This document shows, one piece after another, positions 26,279-35,937 of a stretch of DNA of 64,000 bases. The notes beneath the pieces are model-generated. The model made no database searches. It was given only the letters and a program-made list of their open reading frames with translations, and was not told the origin of the DNA. The translations under genes and the position numbers were made by a program. Each line of letters starts with the position of its first letter. Positions within the stretch are counted from its first letter, which is position 1. The stretch comes from Rhodoblastus sp963703385 (lineage in GTDB: Bacteria; Pseudomonadota; Alphaproteobacteria; Rhizobiales; Beijerinckiaceae): the NCBI GenBank assembly GCA_963703385.1, contig OY969816.1, positions 3,348,001-3,412,000 on the forward strand, written 5' to 3'.

Positions 26279-28000
26279 TCATTTTGTTACGATCGCATTC
26301 ACCATCGCAGCAAGATCGATGGGCTTGGCCAGGAATTCATCCATTCCCGCCTCTAGTGCTGCTCCGCGGTCTTCATCCGAAACATTGGCGGTCAGTGCGA
26401 TAATTCGCACAGGTTCAGCGCCCGCCTTCCGTTCCGCTGAGCGAATCTGGCGGGTGGCCGCCAAGCCATCGAGCCCCGGCATACGCATATCCATGATGAT
26501 TGCGTCAAATCGGCCGATGTTGGCGCACGCGATGGCGACCGCTTCGACGCCATCGTTGGCCCTGGTTATCCGGGCGCCCAACTGGGCCAGCCGACGATCA
26601 ACCAGAAGAGCATTCACGTCATTGTCTTCCGCAAGGAGGATGGCTCGATCCGCCAGGGTTTGCGGCATGGTCGATCGCGCGACGGCGCCGCCCTGATGAC
26701 GCTCGCTCTGGCGGGCTCCCCCCAGGCGGGAATAAAGCGAGCTGAGCCGCACCGGTTTGACCAGCCACCCATCGAACTCGTTCACCAGCGCGTCGCCAAA
26801 CGCCCGGCGCTCGAACGGAGAAAAGAGAACCAGATTTCGCCCCACGCCAGTGGTCCGCGCCGCAGCAGCGAGACGTTTGGTCGCCTGTTCTCCCAACGCG
26901 CAATCGATAATGACCAAATCGGGCGCGTGGTGATCGAGATATTCCAGCGCCGCCGATACGCCGTGAACCCGTTCGACCCGAGCGCCCAGTTCCGCGAGGC
27001 GCCGTCCCAGAAACGGGCCGCCGAATGGCGAATCGGCGACCAGCAACGCCGTTTTGCCGCTGAGATCCGAACCAAGCGGCTCGGATACTGGCGAGGGCTC
27101 GGCTCCACTCAGGGCGATCTCGAAGGCAAAGGTCGAGCCGTTGGGGCCTGAATGTTTGAGGTTCAAAACACCGCCCATCAACTGGACCAGTGATTTTGAA
27201 ATCGCAAGTCCGAGGCCCGTGCCCTCATGTTTCCTCGAAGATGAACTGTCCGCCTGCTCGAATTCCTTGAAAATTGCCTCGCAACGATCAATGGGAACGC
27301 CCGGCCCCGTGTCACAGACCGAAAAACTCACGCGACCCGCGCACGGTGCTTTCAGAATGACGCCGACGCCACCCCGTTCGGTGAATTTGATCGCATTTGC
27401 CGCGAGGTTCATCAGAATTTGGCGTAGCCGTTCCGGATCCCCCGTCACGCGCCGAGGCACCTTGCGGTCGATGGAGGTTGCAATCTCGATCCCCTTCCCC
27501 TGTGCGCGCGGCGCCAAAAGTTCGGCCACGCCCTCGACCAGAGCCGGGAGATCGAAAACGACATTGTTCAGTTCGAGCTTTCCGGCCTCGATCTTGGAAA
27601 AATCCAGGATCTGGTTGATCAATGACGACAACGTTTCCGCCGAAACGCGAATAGCCGCGACATAGGCAGCCTGTTCGGCATTCAATTCCGTCGCGGTCAG
27701 GAGTTCGGCCATTCCCAGAATGCCGGTCAAAGGCGTGCGCACTTCGTGGCTGACCATCGCCAGGAAGCGCGATTTCGCCTCATTCGCGGCCTCCGCCTTG
27801 TCGAGCGCGTTAGCGGTGGCTTTCAGCTCCCACAGCTTATCGTGGAGTTCTTCTTTTTCCTTCTGTAACGCCTTTCGAGCTCGACGTTCCGTCAGGCCAA
27901 ATCCGGCTGCCCCGAGCGCCACGACGCCGGCAACCGCGAGCAGAATGCTTGTCGGGATTGAAACCATCAGGTCAAAGACTTTGTAATGACCGCGGCGCAT
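26279..28000 (-). CDS. hybrid histidine kinase with two receiver domains
   Basis: 573 residues. A single N-terminal membrane segment (SILLAVAGVVALGAAGFG), a coiled coil (about 37-75), HisKA with SHEVRTP (His85), HATPase with LMNLAANAIKFTERG, CDTGPGVP and GTGLGLAIS, then two receivers. The first (about 305-420) has the phospho-acceptor Asp (LVIIDCALGE) and the Lys (GWLVKPV) but its acidic pocket reads VADSP with only one acid, so it may be impaired. The second is canonical (LLAEDNDVN, IIMDMRMPGLDG, LTAN, LAKPID). There is no sensory domain beyond the membrane anchor, and no output regulator is adjacent, so the signal and target are unknown. Confidence 0.9.
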   Translation of the reverse strand: MRRGHYKVFDLMVSIPTSILLAVAGVVALGAAGFGLTERRARKALQKEKEELHDKLWELKATANALDKAEAANEAKSRFLAMVSHEVRTPLTGILGMAELLTATELNAEQAAYVAAIRVSAETLSSLINQILDFSKIEAGKLELNNVVFDLPALVEGVAELLAPRAQGKGIEIATSIDRKVPRRVTGDPERLRQILMNLAANAIKFTERGGVGVILKAPCAGRVSFSVCDTGPGVPIDRCEAIFKEFEQADSSSSRKHEGTGLGLAISKSLVQLMGGVLNLKHSGPNGSTFAFEIALSGAEPSPVSEPLGSDLSGKTALLVADSPFGGPFLGRRLAELGARVERVHGVSAALEYLDHHAPDLVIIDCALGEQATKRLAAAARTTGVGRNLVLFSPFERRAFGDALVNEFDGWLVKPVRLSSLYSRLGGARQSERHQGGAVARSTMPQTLADRAILLAEDNDVNALLVDRRLAQLGARITRANDGVEAVAIACANIGRFDAIIMDMRMPGLDGLAATRQIRSAERKAGAEPVRIIALTANVSDEDRGAALEAGMDEFLAKPIDLAAMVNAIVTK

Positions 28001-28060
28001 ATGGCGCGAAAGAAACGTCCGCCCCTTTATATAAAGGATGGCTCTGAATGTTTGGTTTCA

Positions 28061-29599
28061 TCACGACGCCGCTTCGCGTCGATCACCCGCCATTCGGTAA
28101 GACAAGGCCTCCGCGAGATGAGCGCGCGAAACGTCCGGCGATTGCTGCAGGTCCGCGATCGTCCGCGCCAGTTTGAGAACCCGATGGAAGCCGCGCGCCG
28201 ACAAACGCAGTTTTTCCGAAGCGACGCGGATCAAATCCATTCCGCTTTGATCGAGTCGAATGATCGTTTCGACCAATGCCGCCGGCGCTGCGGCGTTGCA
28301 GACAATGTCGGGACGACCAATTCGCTCGTAACGCTCACGCTGCAGCTCGCGCGCGGCCGCGACCCTTGCGGCGACTTCGGCCGACCCCTCACAGGGTGGC
28401 GGCAAAATGAGGTCCGACACGCGGATCGCGGCAACCTCGAGATGGAGATCGATTCGATCCAACAATGGGCCGGACAGACGCGCCTGATAGGCTTGAGCGC
28501 AACGTTTGGGTTCGCCGCGTCGACAGGAATAGCCGGGCTCCAGCGCATAGCCGCAGCGACAAGGATTCATGGCCGCCACGAGCTGGAAGCGCGCCGGATA
28601 AACGCAGCGGTGGCTGGCGCGCGAGATTGCAACCTCTCCGGCTTCGAGCGGTTGCCGCATCGCATCCAGCGCCTGAGGCTGGAATTCGGGCAATTCATCG
28701 AGAAACAGGACCCCGTTATGAGCCAGCGAAATCTCGCCGGGCCGGGCATAGGGCCCGCCGCCGACCAGCGCCGGCATGGAAGCCGAATGGTGGGGAGCGC
28801 GAAACGGGCGGCGGTCGGTCAGCCGCCCCCCCGCCAGAGCGCCGGCGACCGAATGGATCATAGAAACTTCGAGCAGTTCACGGGGCGTCAAGGGCGGCAG
28901 AATCGATGGCAATCTTGCCGCCAACATGCTCTTGCCCGCGCCTGGCGGACCGTTGAATAGAATGTTGTGGCCGCCCGCCGCCGCGATTTCCAAAGCGCGC
29001 TTGGCGCTTTCCTGACCCTTGATCTCGCGCAAATCGGGCAAGACTCCCCCGGTTTCGCGGATCGCCGGCGACGGCCGCGGTATGACTTGCGTTCCCTGGA
29101 AATGGTTGGCCAGTTGCACAAGCGAACGTGGCGCAAGGATTGCAATATCGGCCGAAGCCCAGGCTGCTTCCGGCCCGCAATCGGCAGGACAAACCAGACC
29201 TCGTCCCTGCGCGCTTGCGGCGACGGCCGCCGGCAGGACGCCCGACACCGGACTGATCGAGCCGTCGAGAGCAAGCTCGCCCAGCACTGTAAAATCATCG
29301 AGCGCGTCGAAGGGAATCGCGCCAATCGCCGCCATGACGCCCAAGGCGATCGGAAGGTCGTAATGGCTGCCTTCCTTCGGCATATCGGCCGGAGCCAAAT
29401 TCACGGTTATCCGCTTCGCGGGCAACGAGAGGCCGGAAGCCACCAGGGCCGATCTAACCCGCTCCCTCGATTCGGCGACCGCTTTGTCGCCCAGTCCAAC
29501 GACATTGAAGACAACGCTCCCGTTGGAAAGCTGGACCTGAACATCCACAGGATGCGCCTCAACGCCCTGGAACGCCACGGTCGAAACCCGAACAACCAT
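28061..29599 (-). CDS. comM: ComM/YifB-family AAA+ Mg-chelatase-like protein
   Basis: 512 residues from ATG 29599 (MVVRVSTVAFQGVEAHPVDV), the start shared by the family; the frame is open 37 codons further but that part looks noncoding. N-terminal Lon-protease-like domain (GLPAKRITVNLAPADMP), Walker A NGPPGAGKSMLAARLPSI, HSVAGAL, RPFRAPHHSAS, Walker B GVLFLDELPEF and a C-terminal domain with a Cys-rich PCRCGYALEPGYSC patch. In transformable bacteria ComM is a helicase promoting branch migration of incoming DNA; it is conserved more widely. Confidence 0.93.
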   Translation of the reverse strand: MVVRVSTVAFQGVEAHPVDVQVQLSNGSVVFNVVGLGDKAVAESRERVRSALVASGLSLPAKRITVNLAPADMPKEGSHYDLPIALGVMAAIGAIPFDALDDFTVLGELALDGSISPVSGVLPAAVAASAQGRGLVCPADCGPEAAWASADIAILAPRSLVQLANHFQGTQVIPRPSPAIRETGGVLPDLREIKGQESAKRALEIAAAGGHNILFNGPPGAGKSMLAARLPSILPPLTPRELLEVSMIHSVAGALAGGRLTDRRPFRAPHHSASMPALVGGGPYARPGEISLAHNGVLFLDELPEFQPQALDAMRQPLEAGEVAISRASHRCVYPARFQLVAAMNPCRCGYALEPGYSCRRGEPKRCAQAYQARLSGPLLDRIDLHLEVAAIRVSDLILPPPCEGSAEVAARVAAARELQRERYERIGRPDIVCNAAAPAALVETIIRLDQSGMDLIRVASEKLRLSARGFHRVLKLARTIADLQQSPDVSRAHLAEALSYRMAGDRREAAS

Positions 29600-29879
29600 T
29601 TTTCTGGCCCAACCCCAATTGTCTTTTTGATCAACTCCGCCCCGGACCCTACCATGAGGTCGGGTCCGGCTCACCTCAAATAACAAAGGTACAGCTTCGT
29701 TCTGCGCCATAACGCTCCATGCGTAACAATTGGAGCGTTCGACGCCGAAAAGGAAGACTCTTATCGCTCGACAAAAAAGTCACAGCATTGTCATGCTCGG
29801 TGCGCTAACCAGATAGGATGACGATCGAGTTCCTGCTCGAGTCACGCTCACGTCGAAAATTCGCCCCGGAATAGCGCCG

Positions 29880-31610
29880 TTGCCAAACGCTTCGCCTTCG
29901 ACAGCCATGGACCGCGCCTCGGCCCCGAACCTCTTCGATTTGGCGGCGCTCGCGCTCGTCATCGGGGCGCTGGTCGCCATTGTTTACGGGGTCAAGCAAA
30001 CCAGCGCCCCTTTGACCGTTCTCAACGCGATGCCGATCAGCCTCGACCCGGCGCATTTGCCGGAATATGCGCTGCGAACGACGATCCGCATGCTGGCCGC
30101 GATGGCGGCGTCATTGGTCTTCACTTTCATTTACGCGACCATGGCCGCAAAAAGCCGCCGCGCGGAGATGGTTCTCATTCCGATCCTCGATATTCTTCAA
30201 TCGGTTCCGATCCTCGGTTTTTTGACCTTTACTGTCCTTTTTTTCATGAATCTGTTCCCGGGTCGCGTTCTAGGAGCGGAACTCGCCGCGGTTTTTGCGA
30301 TTTTCACGAGCCAGGCGTGGAACATGGCCTTCAGCATGTACCAGTCGCTCCGCACCATCCCAAAAGACTTGGACGAAGCGGCGAAAAGCTTTCACTTGTC
30401 GTGGTGGCGGCGCTTCTGGCGTCTCGACGTTCCCTTCGCCATGCCGGGGTTGGTCTGGAACATGATGATGTCGATGTCCGGCGGCTGGTTTTTCGTTGTC
30501 GCCTCCGAAGCGATCACCGTGGGCGATACGACGGTGACCCTGCCCGGAGTCGGAGCCTATGTCGCGATGGCGATCAAGCAGCAAAATCTTGCCGCCGTCG
30601 GTTATGCTGTCCTGACCATGCTCGCGGTGATCATCATATACGATCAGCTGCTTTTCCGTCCGATCGTCGCCTGGGCCGACAAATTTCGTTTCGAGGAGAC
30701 TGCGTCGGCCGAGGCGCCAACCTCTTGGCTGCTGGACCTGTTCCGCCAGACCCGCTTTCTTCGCGCTTTGGCCTTGTCAGTTTCGAACGCCGCCGAATCG
30801 ACAACCCGGATCCGCCTGCCATTTCCCAAACTTCCAAGAGTGAAGCTCCAGCTGAACATCTCCCAGAGGGTCATCGACGCGGTCTGGATGAGCCTCATCT
30901 TTCTCGGCACCGGATGGACCGGATGGCAGGTCGTCGATTATATCGCCGCCACCTTGCATTGGTCCGACGTTCTCACGGCGGTCGTGGATGGCTTTTTCAC
31001 CCTGCTGCGGGTGACCGTCCTGATCGCCCTGGCTTCCGTGATCTGGGTTCCGATCGGCGTCTGGATCGGCCTGCGCCCGTCAATCGCGGAAAAAGTTCAG
31101 CCCCTCGCCCAATTCCTGGCGGCCTTCCCCGCCAATATTCTCTTCCCCGCCGCCGTTGTCCTGATCATCCATTTCAACGCCAATCCCAATATCTGGCTCA
31201 GCCCATTGATGATTCTGGGCACGCAATGGTACATTCTGTTCAATGTCATCGCCGGCGCGACGGCCTTTCCCGGCGACCTGAGGGAAGCTGCGGGCAATTT
31301 CCACATCACGGGCTGGAAGTGGTGGCGCTATGTCATCCTGCCCGGCGTCTTTCCTTATTATATTACTGGCGCGATCACCGCCTCCGGAGGATCGTGGAAC
31401 GCGGCGATCGTCGCGGAAGTGGCGAGCTGGGGAGACAAGAAATTGACCGCCGTCGGCCTTGGCGCCTATATCGCCGACGCGACCGACGCAGGCGACTTCC
31501 ACCGGGTCGTGCTTGGCATCGCGGTGATGAGCGTCTTTGTCACCCTGTTCAACCGTCTTGTTTGGCGTCCGCTCTACGCTTTCGCCGAGAATCGGCTGAG
31601 CTTGGGTTAA
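29880..31610 (+). CDS. ABC transporter permease, two fused permease domains
   Basis: 576 residues with two complete binding-protein-dependent permease domains in tandem, each with its EAA loop that contacts the ATPase: DEAAKSFHLSWWRRF near residue 160 and REAAGNFHITGWKWWR near 470. About twelve membrane segments. The family is the nitrate/sulfonate/taurine/bicarbonate group. Start is TTG at 29880 (MPNASPSTAMDRAS) with an ATG nine codons on (29907) as an alternative. The ATPase gene follows after 20 bases. No substrate-binding protein lies on either side, so the substrate is open. Confidence 0.9.
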   Translation: MPNASPSTAMDRASAPNLFDLAALALVIGALVAIVYGVKQTSAPLTVLNAMPISLDPAHLPEYALRTTIRMLAAMAASLVFTFIYATMAAKSRRAEMVLIPILDILQSVPILGFLTFTVLFFMNLFPGRVLGAELAAVFAIFTSQAWNMAFSMYQSLRTIPKDLDEAAKSFHLSWWRRFWRLDVPFAMPGLVWNMMMSMSGGWFFVVASEAITVGDTTVTLPGVGAYVAMAIKQQNLAAVGYAVLTMLAVIIIYDQLLFRPIVAWADKFRFEETASAEAPTSWLLDLFRQTRFLRALALSVSNAAESTTRIRLPFPKLPRVKLQLNISQRVIDAVWMSLIFLGTGWTGWQVVDYIAATLHWSDVLTAVVDGFFTLLRVTVLIALASVIWVPIGVWIGLRPSIAEKVQPLAQFLAAFPANILFPAAVVLIIHFNANPNIWLSPLMILGTQWYILFNVIAGATAFPGDLREAAGNFHITGWKWWRYVILPGVFPYYITGAITASGGSWNAAIVAEVASWGDKKLTAVGLGAYIADATDAGDFHRVVLGIAVMSVFVTLFNRLVWRPLYAFAENRLSLG

Positions 31611-31630
31611 GATGTAAATTGGAGACCGTC

Positions 31631-32950
31631 ATGCTCGATGTCGCCAAAGCGGGGTCCGAATCCCCGCTGATCGATCTCAAGGACGTCAGCCGCAGTTTCG
31701 CCAAGGCCAATGGCGATAAGCTGGTCGTTCTCGAAAATGTCGATCTGACGATCATCCCGCGCGAGATCGTCGGACTGCTGGGCCGGTCCGGTTCAGGCAA
31801 GTCCACCATGCTTCGGATCATCGCGGGCCTTGTCAAACCCTCGTCGGGCGCGGCCATGTGTCGCGGCGAGCCCATTGACGGCCCGCCGCGCGGCGTCGCG
31901 ATGGTGTTCCAATCCTTCGCCTTGTTCCCCTGGCTGACCGTACTGGAAAATGTGGAGCTTGGGCTCGACGCGCTCCGCGTCGCGAAGGCCGAACAGCGCA
32001 AACGCGCCCTCGCGGCGATCGACCTGATCGGCCTCGACGGCTTTGAATCGGCCTATCCCAAGGAATTGTCCGGCGGCATGCGCCAGCGCGTCGGCTTTGC
32101 GCGCGCCCTCGTCGTGCACCCCGATCTCTTGCTGATGGATGAGCCGTTTTCGGCGCTTGACGTGCTGACCGCCGAAACCCTGCGCACCGATATCATCGAT
32201 CTCTGGATCGAAGGCCGGCTGCCGATGAAATCCGTGCTTATGGTGACACATAATATCGAGGAGGCCGTGCTGATGTGCGACCGCATCCTCGTGTTTTCCT
32301 CCAATCCAGGCCGGATCGCCTCGGAAATCAAGGTTGAACTGCCCCATCCCCGCAACCGCCTCGACCCCCAGTTCCGCCTGCTGGTCGACAATATTTACGC
32401 GCGGATGACCCAACGCACCGGGCCGCGACATTCCGCCATCGAAGGCATACCGGGAACGGGCGTCGGCATGGTCCTTCACCCGATTTCGACCAACGTTCTG
32501 GCGGGTCTGATCGAAGCCGTCGCGGCGGCGCCGTTCAATGGCCGCGCCGACCTTCCGGTTCTGGCCGACAAGCTCCAGATGGAGGCCGACGAACTCTTCC
32601 ACATCGGGGAAGCGATTCAGCTTTTGCGTTTTGGCGCCCTCAGCGAAGGCGATTTCTTGCTGTCTGACGCTGGCCGGACCTTCGCAGACCTTGACACCGA
32701 TGCGCGCAAGAAGCTGTTTTCACAACACCTTTTAGCCTATGTGCCGATCATAAGCCTGATTCGGCGGGTTCTCGACGAACGGCCGACCCACGCGGCGCCG
32801 GCGGCGAGATTCCACAACGAGCTCGAGGATTATATGTCCGAGGACTATGCCGAGCAGACCTTGAACACGGTCATCTCCTGGGCGCGCTACGCCGAACTTT
32901 TCGCCTATGACGAAATGTCGGAAATGTTCAGCCTCGAAAATCCCAATTGA
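31631..32950 (+). CDS. ABC transporter ATPase with C-terminal AAA-associated domain
   Basis: 439 residues from ATG 31631 with TTGGAGA upstream; a much longer overlapping frame over the permease gene is a shadow extended by chance. ATPase domain: GRSGSGKST, QSFALFPWLTV, LSGGMRQRVGFARAL, LLLMDEPFSALD, and VTHNIEEAV. After about residue 275 comes an extra domain of some 160 residues (ADLPVLADKLQMEADELFH ... TLNTVISWARYAELF) of the AAA-associated winged-helix type seen in this ABC subgroup; it may sense an unknown signal. Ends nine bases from the convergent mutS stop. Confidence 0.92.
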   Translation: MLDVAKAGSESPLIDLKDVSRSFAKANGDKLVVLENVDLTIIPREIVGLLGRSGSGKSTMLRIIAGLVKPSSGAAMCRGEPIDGPPRGVAMVFQSFALFPWLTVLENVELGLDALRVAKAEQRKRALAAIDLIGLDGFESAYPKELSGGMRQRVGFARALVVHPDLLLMDEPFSALDVLTAETLRTDIIDLWIEGRLPMKSVLMVTHNIEEAVLMCDRILVFSSNPGRIASEIKVELPHPRNRLDPQFRLLVDNIYARMTQRTGPRHSAIEGIPGTGVGMVLHPISTNVLAGLIEAVAAAPFNGRADLPVLADKLQMEADELFHIGEAIQLLRFGALSEGDFLLSDAGRTFADLDTDARKKLFSQHLLAYVPIISLIRRVLDERPTHAAPAARFHNELEDYMSEDYAEQTLNTVISWARYAELFAYDEMSEMFSLENPN

Positions 32951-32959
32951 GACGACGAT

Positions 32960-35755
32960 TCATTCGTCCGCTGCTTTTTTCAACGCATAGAGCGCCTCTA
33001 GCGCCTGCCTCGGCGTCATTCCATCGGGATTGAGCGCGTTGAGCCCCTCACGGACCGCGTCCGCCGGCGGCGCCGAGGCCGCTTCGATGCGGGCAAACAA
33101 GGGGAGATCGGAAACCAGACGCTCCACGGGGGCGTTGCGGTCCGTCTGCTCCAGCTCCGCCAGAATTTGCTTCGCCCGCGCGATCACCGCCATGGGCAGG
33201 CCGGCGAGTTTGGCGACTTGCACGCCATAGGATCGGTCCGCCGCGCCCTGGGCCACCTCATGCAGGAAGATGACATCGCCATTCCAGTCCGTGACGCGCA
33301 TGCAGAGATTCACAAGGCGGGTCAGCCTTTGGCCCAGATGGGTCAGCTCATGGAAATGGGTGGCGAAGAGCGCGCGCGACCGATTGACCTCATGGAGATG
33401 CTCCATGACCGCCCAAGCGATCGAAAGGCCGTCGTAAGTCGCGGTTCCGCGACCGATCTCGTCAAGAATGACCAGGGATTTTGGGGTCGCCTGATTGAGG
33501 ATCGCGGCGGTCTCGACCATTTCCACCATGAAGGTCGAACGGCCGCGCGCGAGATCGTCCGAGGCGCCGACACGCGAGAACAGACGATCGACCGCACCGA
33601 TCTTCGCCGTCTTCGCGGGAACGAAGGAGCCCATCTGCGCCAGGATCACGATCAAGGCGTTCTGCCTCAGGAAGGTCGATTTGCCCGCCATGTTCGGGCC
33701 GGTGACCACCGCAATTCTCCCGCCCGAAGCCGACGGCGCTCGTTTGAGCGGTCCGCTGAGGTTGCAGTCATTCGGCACAAAGGCCTCGCCGCGTGACCGC
33801 AAAGCCGCTTCCACCACGGGATGTCGTCCGCCGACGATCTCGAAATCGAGGCTGTCGTCGACCTTGGGACGAACCCAATCCGCCTGAACCGCGATTTCGG
33901 CAAGCGCGGCGAGGATATCCACGGCGGCCAGCCCTTTTGCCGCCGCCTCGATCTCGGCCGCGGCGCCTTGCGTGCGGAAGGCGAAATTCTCGAACAATTT
34001 TTTTTCTATCGCGATGGCCTCGTCAGCCGCGTTGGCGATGCGTCCTTCCAATTCCGCCAATTCGTTGGAGGAAAACCGCATGGCGCCAGCCATGGTCTGG
34101 CGGTGGATGAAGATTTCGTTGAACGGCGGCCGCAGCAGCTTTTCGCCTTGGGTCTGCGGAACCTCGATGAAAAAACCCAAAAAATTGTTTTGCTTGATCT
34201 TGAGCTGTCTGGTTTCCGACTGCTCGCAATAGCGGCTCTGCAAAGCAGCGACCACCCGTCGACTTTCGTCGCGCAGGCGCCGAGCTTCATCGAGAGCGGG
34301 ATCAAAGCCCGATAGAATGAAGCCGCCGGATTTGCGGTCGAGCGGCGGGGTGGGCTCAAGCGCCAAAGCCAGATCCTGCGCCAGCCCGAGATCGAGGCGC
34401 GACAAAAAGGCCGCGGCGGCCGAAAGCAGGGCCGGCGGACCCGCCTTGAGCAAAATTCGCCCGCAATCCTGCGCCGCGAACAGGCCGTCGCGTAAAGCCG
34501 CAAGGTCGCGCGGGCCGCCACGCTCGACTGCGAGGCGCGCCAAGGCGCGGGTCAGATCGGGAACGCCTTTCAGTCGGTCCCGCATATCGGCGCGCAAGTT
34601 AGGGTCGGCGGCGAAAAAGCCGACGGCGTCGTGCCGCGCGGCGATCTTGTCGAGATCGAGCAGCGGCGTGGCGAGCCACGACGAGAGCATGCGCGCGCCG
34701 GCCGAAGTCATGGTGCGATCGAGGATCGAAATCAGCGCGCCGGACCTCGCCCCGGACATGGTGCGATGCAATTCGAGATTTGCGCGCGTCGAGGCGTCGA
34801 TCTGAAGGCTCGCGCCGGCGTCGCCTTGGCGGGGGAAGCTCAATCGCGGCCGCGACTTTTTCTGCGTTCGTTCAATATAGGATAGCGCGGCTGCGGAGGC
34901 CTGGATTTCCGCGCGTTTCAGCGCGCCGAAGCCGTCGAGGGTCGCGACGCCGAAATAGTCCATCAGGCTTCGCTGCGCGATGTCTCCGTCGCCCGCCGCG
35001 CGGCCCAAGGGGACTATGGGCGCGCCGAAATCGTTCAACACGCGACAAAGACCTTCGTCGGCCAGGATCGCCTCCTCAGCGACGATTTCCCGAGGGTCCA
35101 GACGCGCCATCAGCGCTGGCAGACCTTGTGCGTCGGTTTCGAAAACGTCGAAATCGCCAGTGGAGATTTCCACCGCCGCGACGCCGAACCGCCAATCGGC
35201 CGACGGATCGCGCAGGCGGACAAGGGCCACGAAGAGATTGGCCCGACCGGGGTCCAGCAGTTGGTCTTCGGTCAGCGTTCCCGGCGTCACGATGCGCGCG
35301 ACTTGCCGGCGGACGACCGATTTGGCTCCGCGCTTTCGCGCTTCCGCCGGAGCCTCGGTCTGCTCGCAGACGGCGACCCGATGGCCGGCAATAATCAAAC
35401 GTTGTAAATATTCCTCTGCCCGCTCGATCGGGACGCCGCACATCGGAATGTCGTCACCGAGGTGTTTGCCGCGCTTGGTCAGCACAATTCCCAAGCTCTT
35501 GGATGCAATTTCCGCATCTTCGAAAAACAATTCAAAAAAATCGCCCATCCGATAAAAGAGAAGACAATCCTGGTGTGCCGCTTTGATCTCAATGTATTGC
35601 GCCATCATCGGCGTGACGCGTTCGGACAATTCTCCAGGCTCCCGACCGTTCCGGCGGCCCAAATTTCCCGCGCGCAGGCTCTCGCCCGCGCCGTTGGCGC
35701 CTTCCAAGTCGCGCGTGTTTTCAGCGTCCATGGGATTTCCAATGCCGTTCCGCAT
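32960..35755 (-). CDS. mutS: DNA mismatch repair protein MutS
   Basis: 931 residues. Recognises mismatches and loops, then recruits MutL. The mismatch-wedge motif is GDFFELF (Phe73, Glu75); connector, lever and clamp domains follow; the ATPase has TGPNMAGKSTFLRQNA near residue 685, Walker B LVILDEIGRGTATYDG and ATHFHELTHL. The first 40 residues are poorly conserved, and Met9, Met50 or Met51 are alternative starts. Convergent with the ABC ATPase gene; 182 bases upstream separate it from maeB, shared by both promoters. Confidence 0.97.
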   Translation of the reverse strand: MRNGIGNPMDAENTRDLEGANGAGESLRAGNLGRRNGREPGELSERVTPMMAQYIEIKAAHQDCLLFYRMGDFFELFFEDAEIASKSLGIVLTKRGKHLGDDIPMCGVPIERAEEYLQRLIIAGHRVAVCEQTEAPAEARKRGAKSVVRRQVARIVTPGTLTEDQLLDPGRANLFVALVRLRDPSADWRFGVAAVEISTGDFDVFETDAQGLPALMARLDPREIVAEEAILADEGLCRVLNDFGAPIVPLGRAAGDGDIAQRSLMDYFGVATLDGFGALKRAEIQASAAALSYIERTQKKSRPRLSFPRQGDAGASLQIDASTRANLELHRTMSGARSGALISILDRTMTSAGARMLSSWLATPLLDLDKIAARHDAVGFFAADPNLRADMRDRLKGVPDLTRALARLAVERGGPRDLAALRDGLFAAQDCGRILLKAGPPALLSAAAAFLSRLDLGLAQDLALALEPTPPLDRKSGGFILSGFDPALDEARRLRDESRRVVAALQSRYCEQSETRQLKIKQNNFLGFFIEVPQTQGEKLLRPPFNEIFIHRQTMAGAMRFSSNELAELEGRIANAADEAIAIEKKLFENFAFRTQGAAAEIEAAAKGLAAVDILAALAEIAVQADWVRPKVDDSLDFEIVGGRHPVVEAALRSRGEAFVPNDCNLSGPLKRAPSASGGRIAVVTGPNMAGKSTFLRQNALIVILAQMGSFVPAKTAKIGAVDRLFSRVGASDDLARGRSTFMVEMVETAAILNQATPKSLVILDEIGRGTATYDGLSIAWAVMEHLHEVNRSRALFATHFHELTHLGQRLTRLVNLCMRVTDWNGDVIFLHEVAQGAADRSYGVQVAKLAGLPMAVIARAKQILAELEQTDRNAPVERLVSDLPLFARIEAASAPPADAVREGLNALNPDGMTPRQALEALYALKKAADE

Positions 35756-35937
35756 GTCGGGACGCTAACAAATGCGAGGGTCGATCGCACGCCGGATTGG
35801 CTATCGAAATCCAATTTTGAACAAATCTCTTCGCTCCGTCGGCGCGACGCCGGCGAAAACCCCTTCTAGTCCGAAAGCAATGCTTGGCGCCGACGACGTC
35901 GCGCGGCTAAGTTCCCTCCTCGTCGCCAAGCGATAAG

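Noticed and set aside
30317..31630. Upstream extension of the ABC ATPase frame across the permease gene
   Set aside because: Arg/Ser/Pro-rich noncoding composition, overlaps a certain permease in another frame; real start is the ATG at 31631 with a ribosome site.
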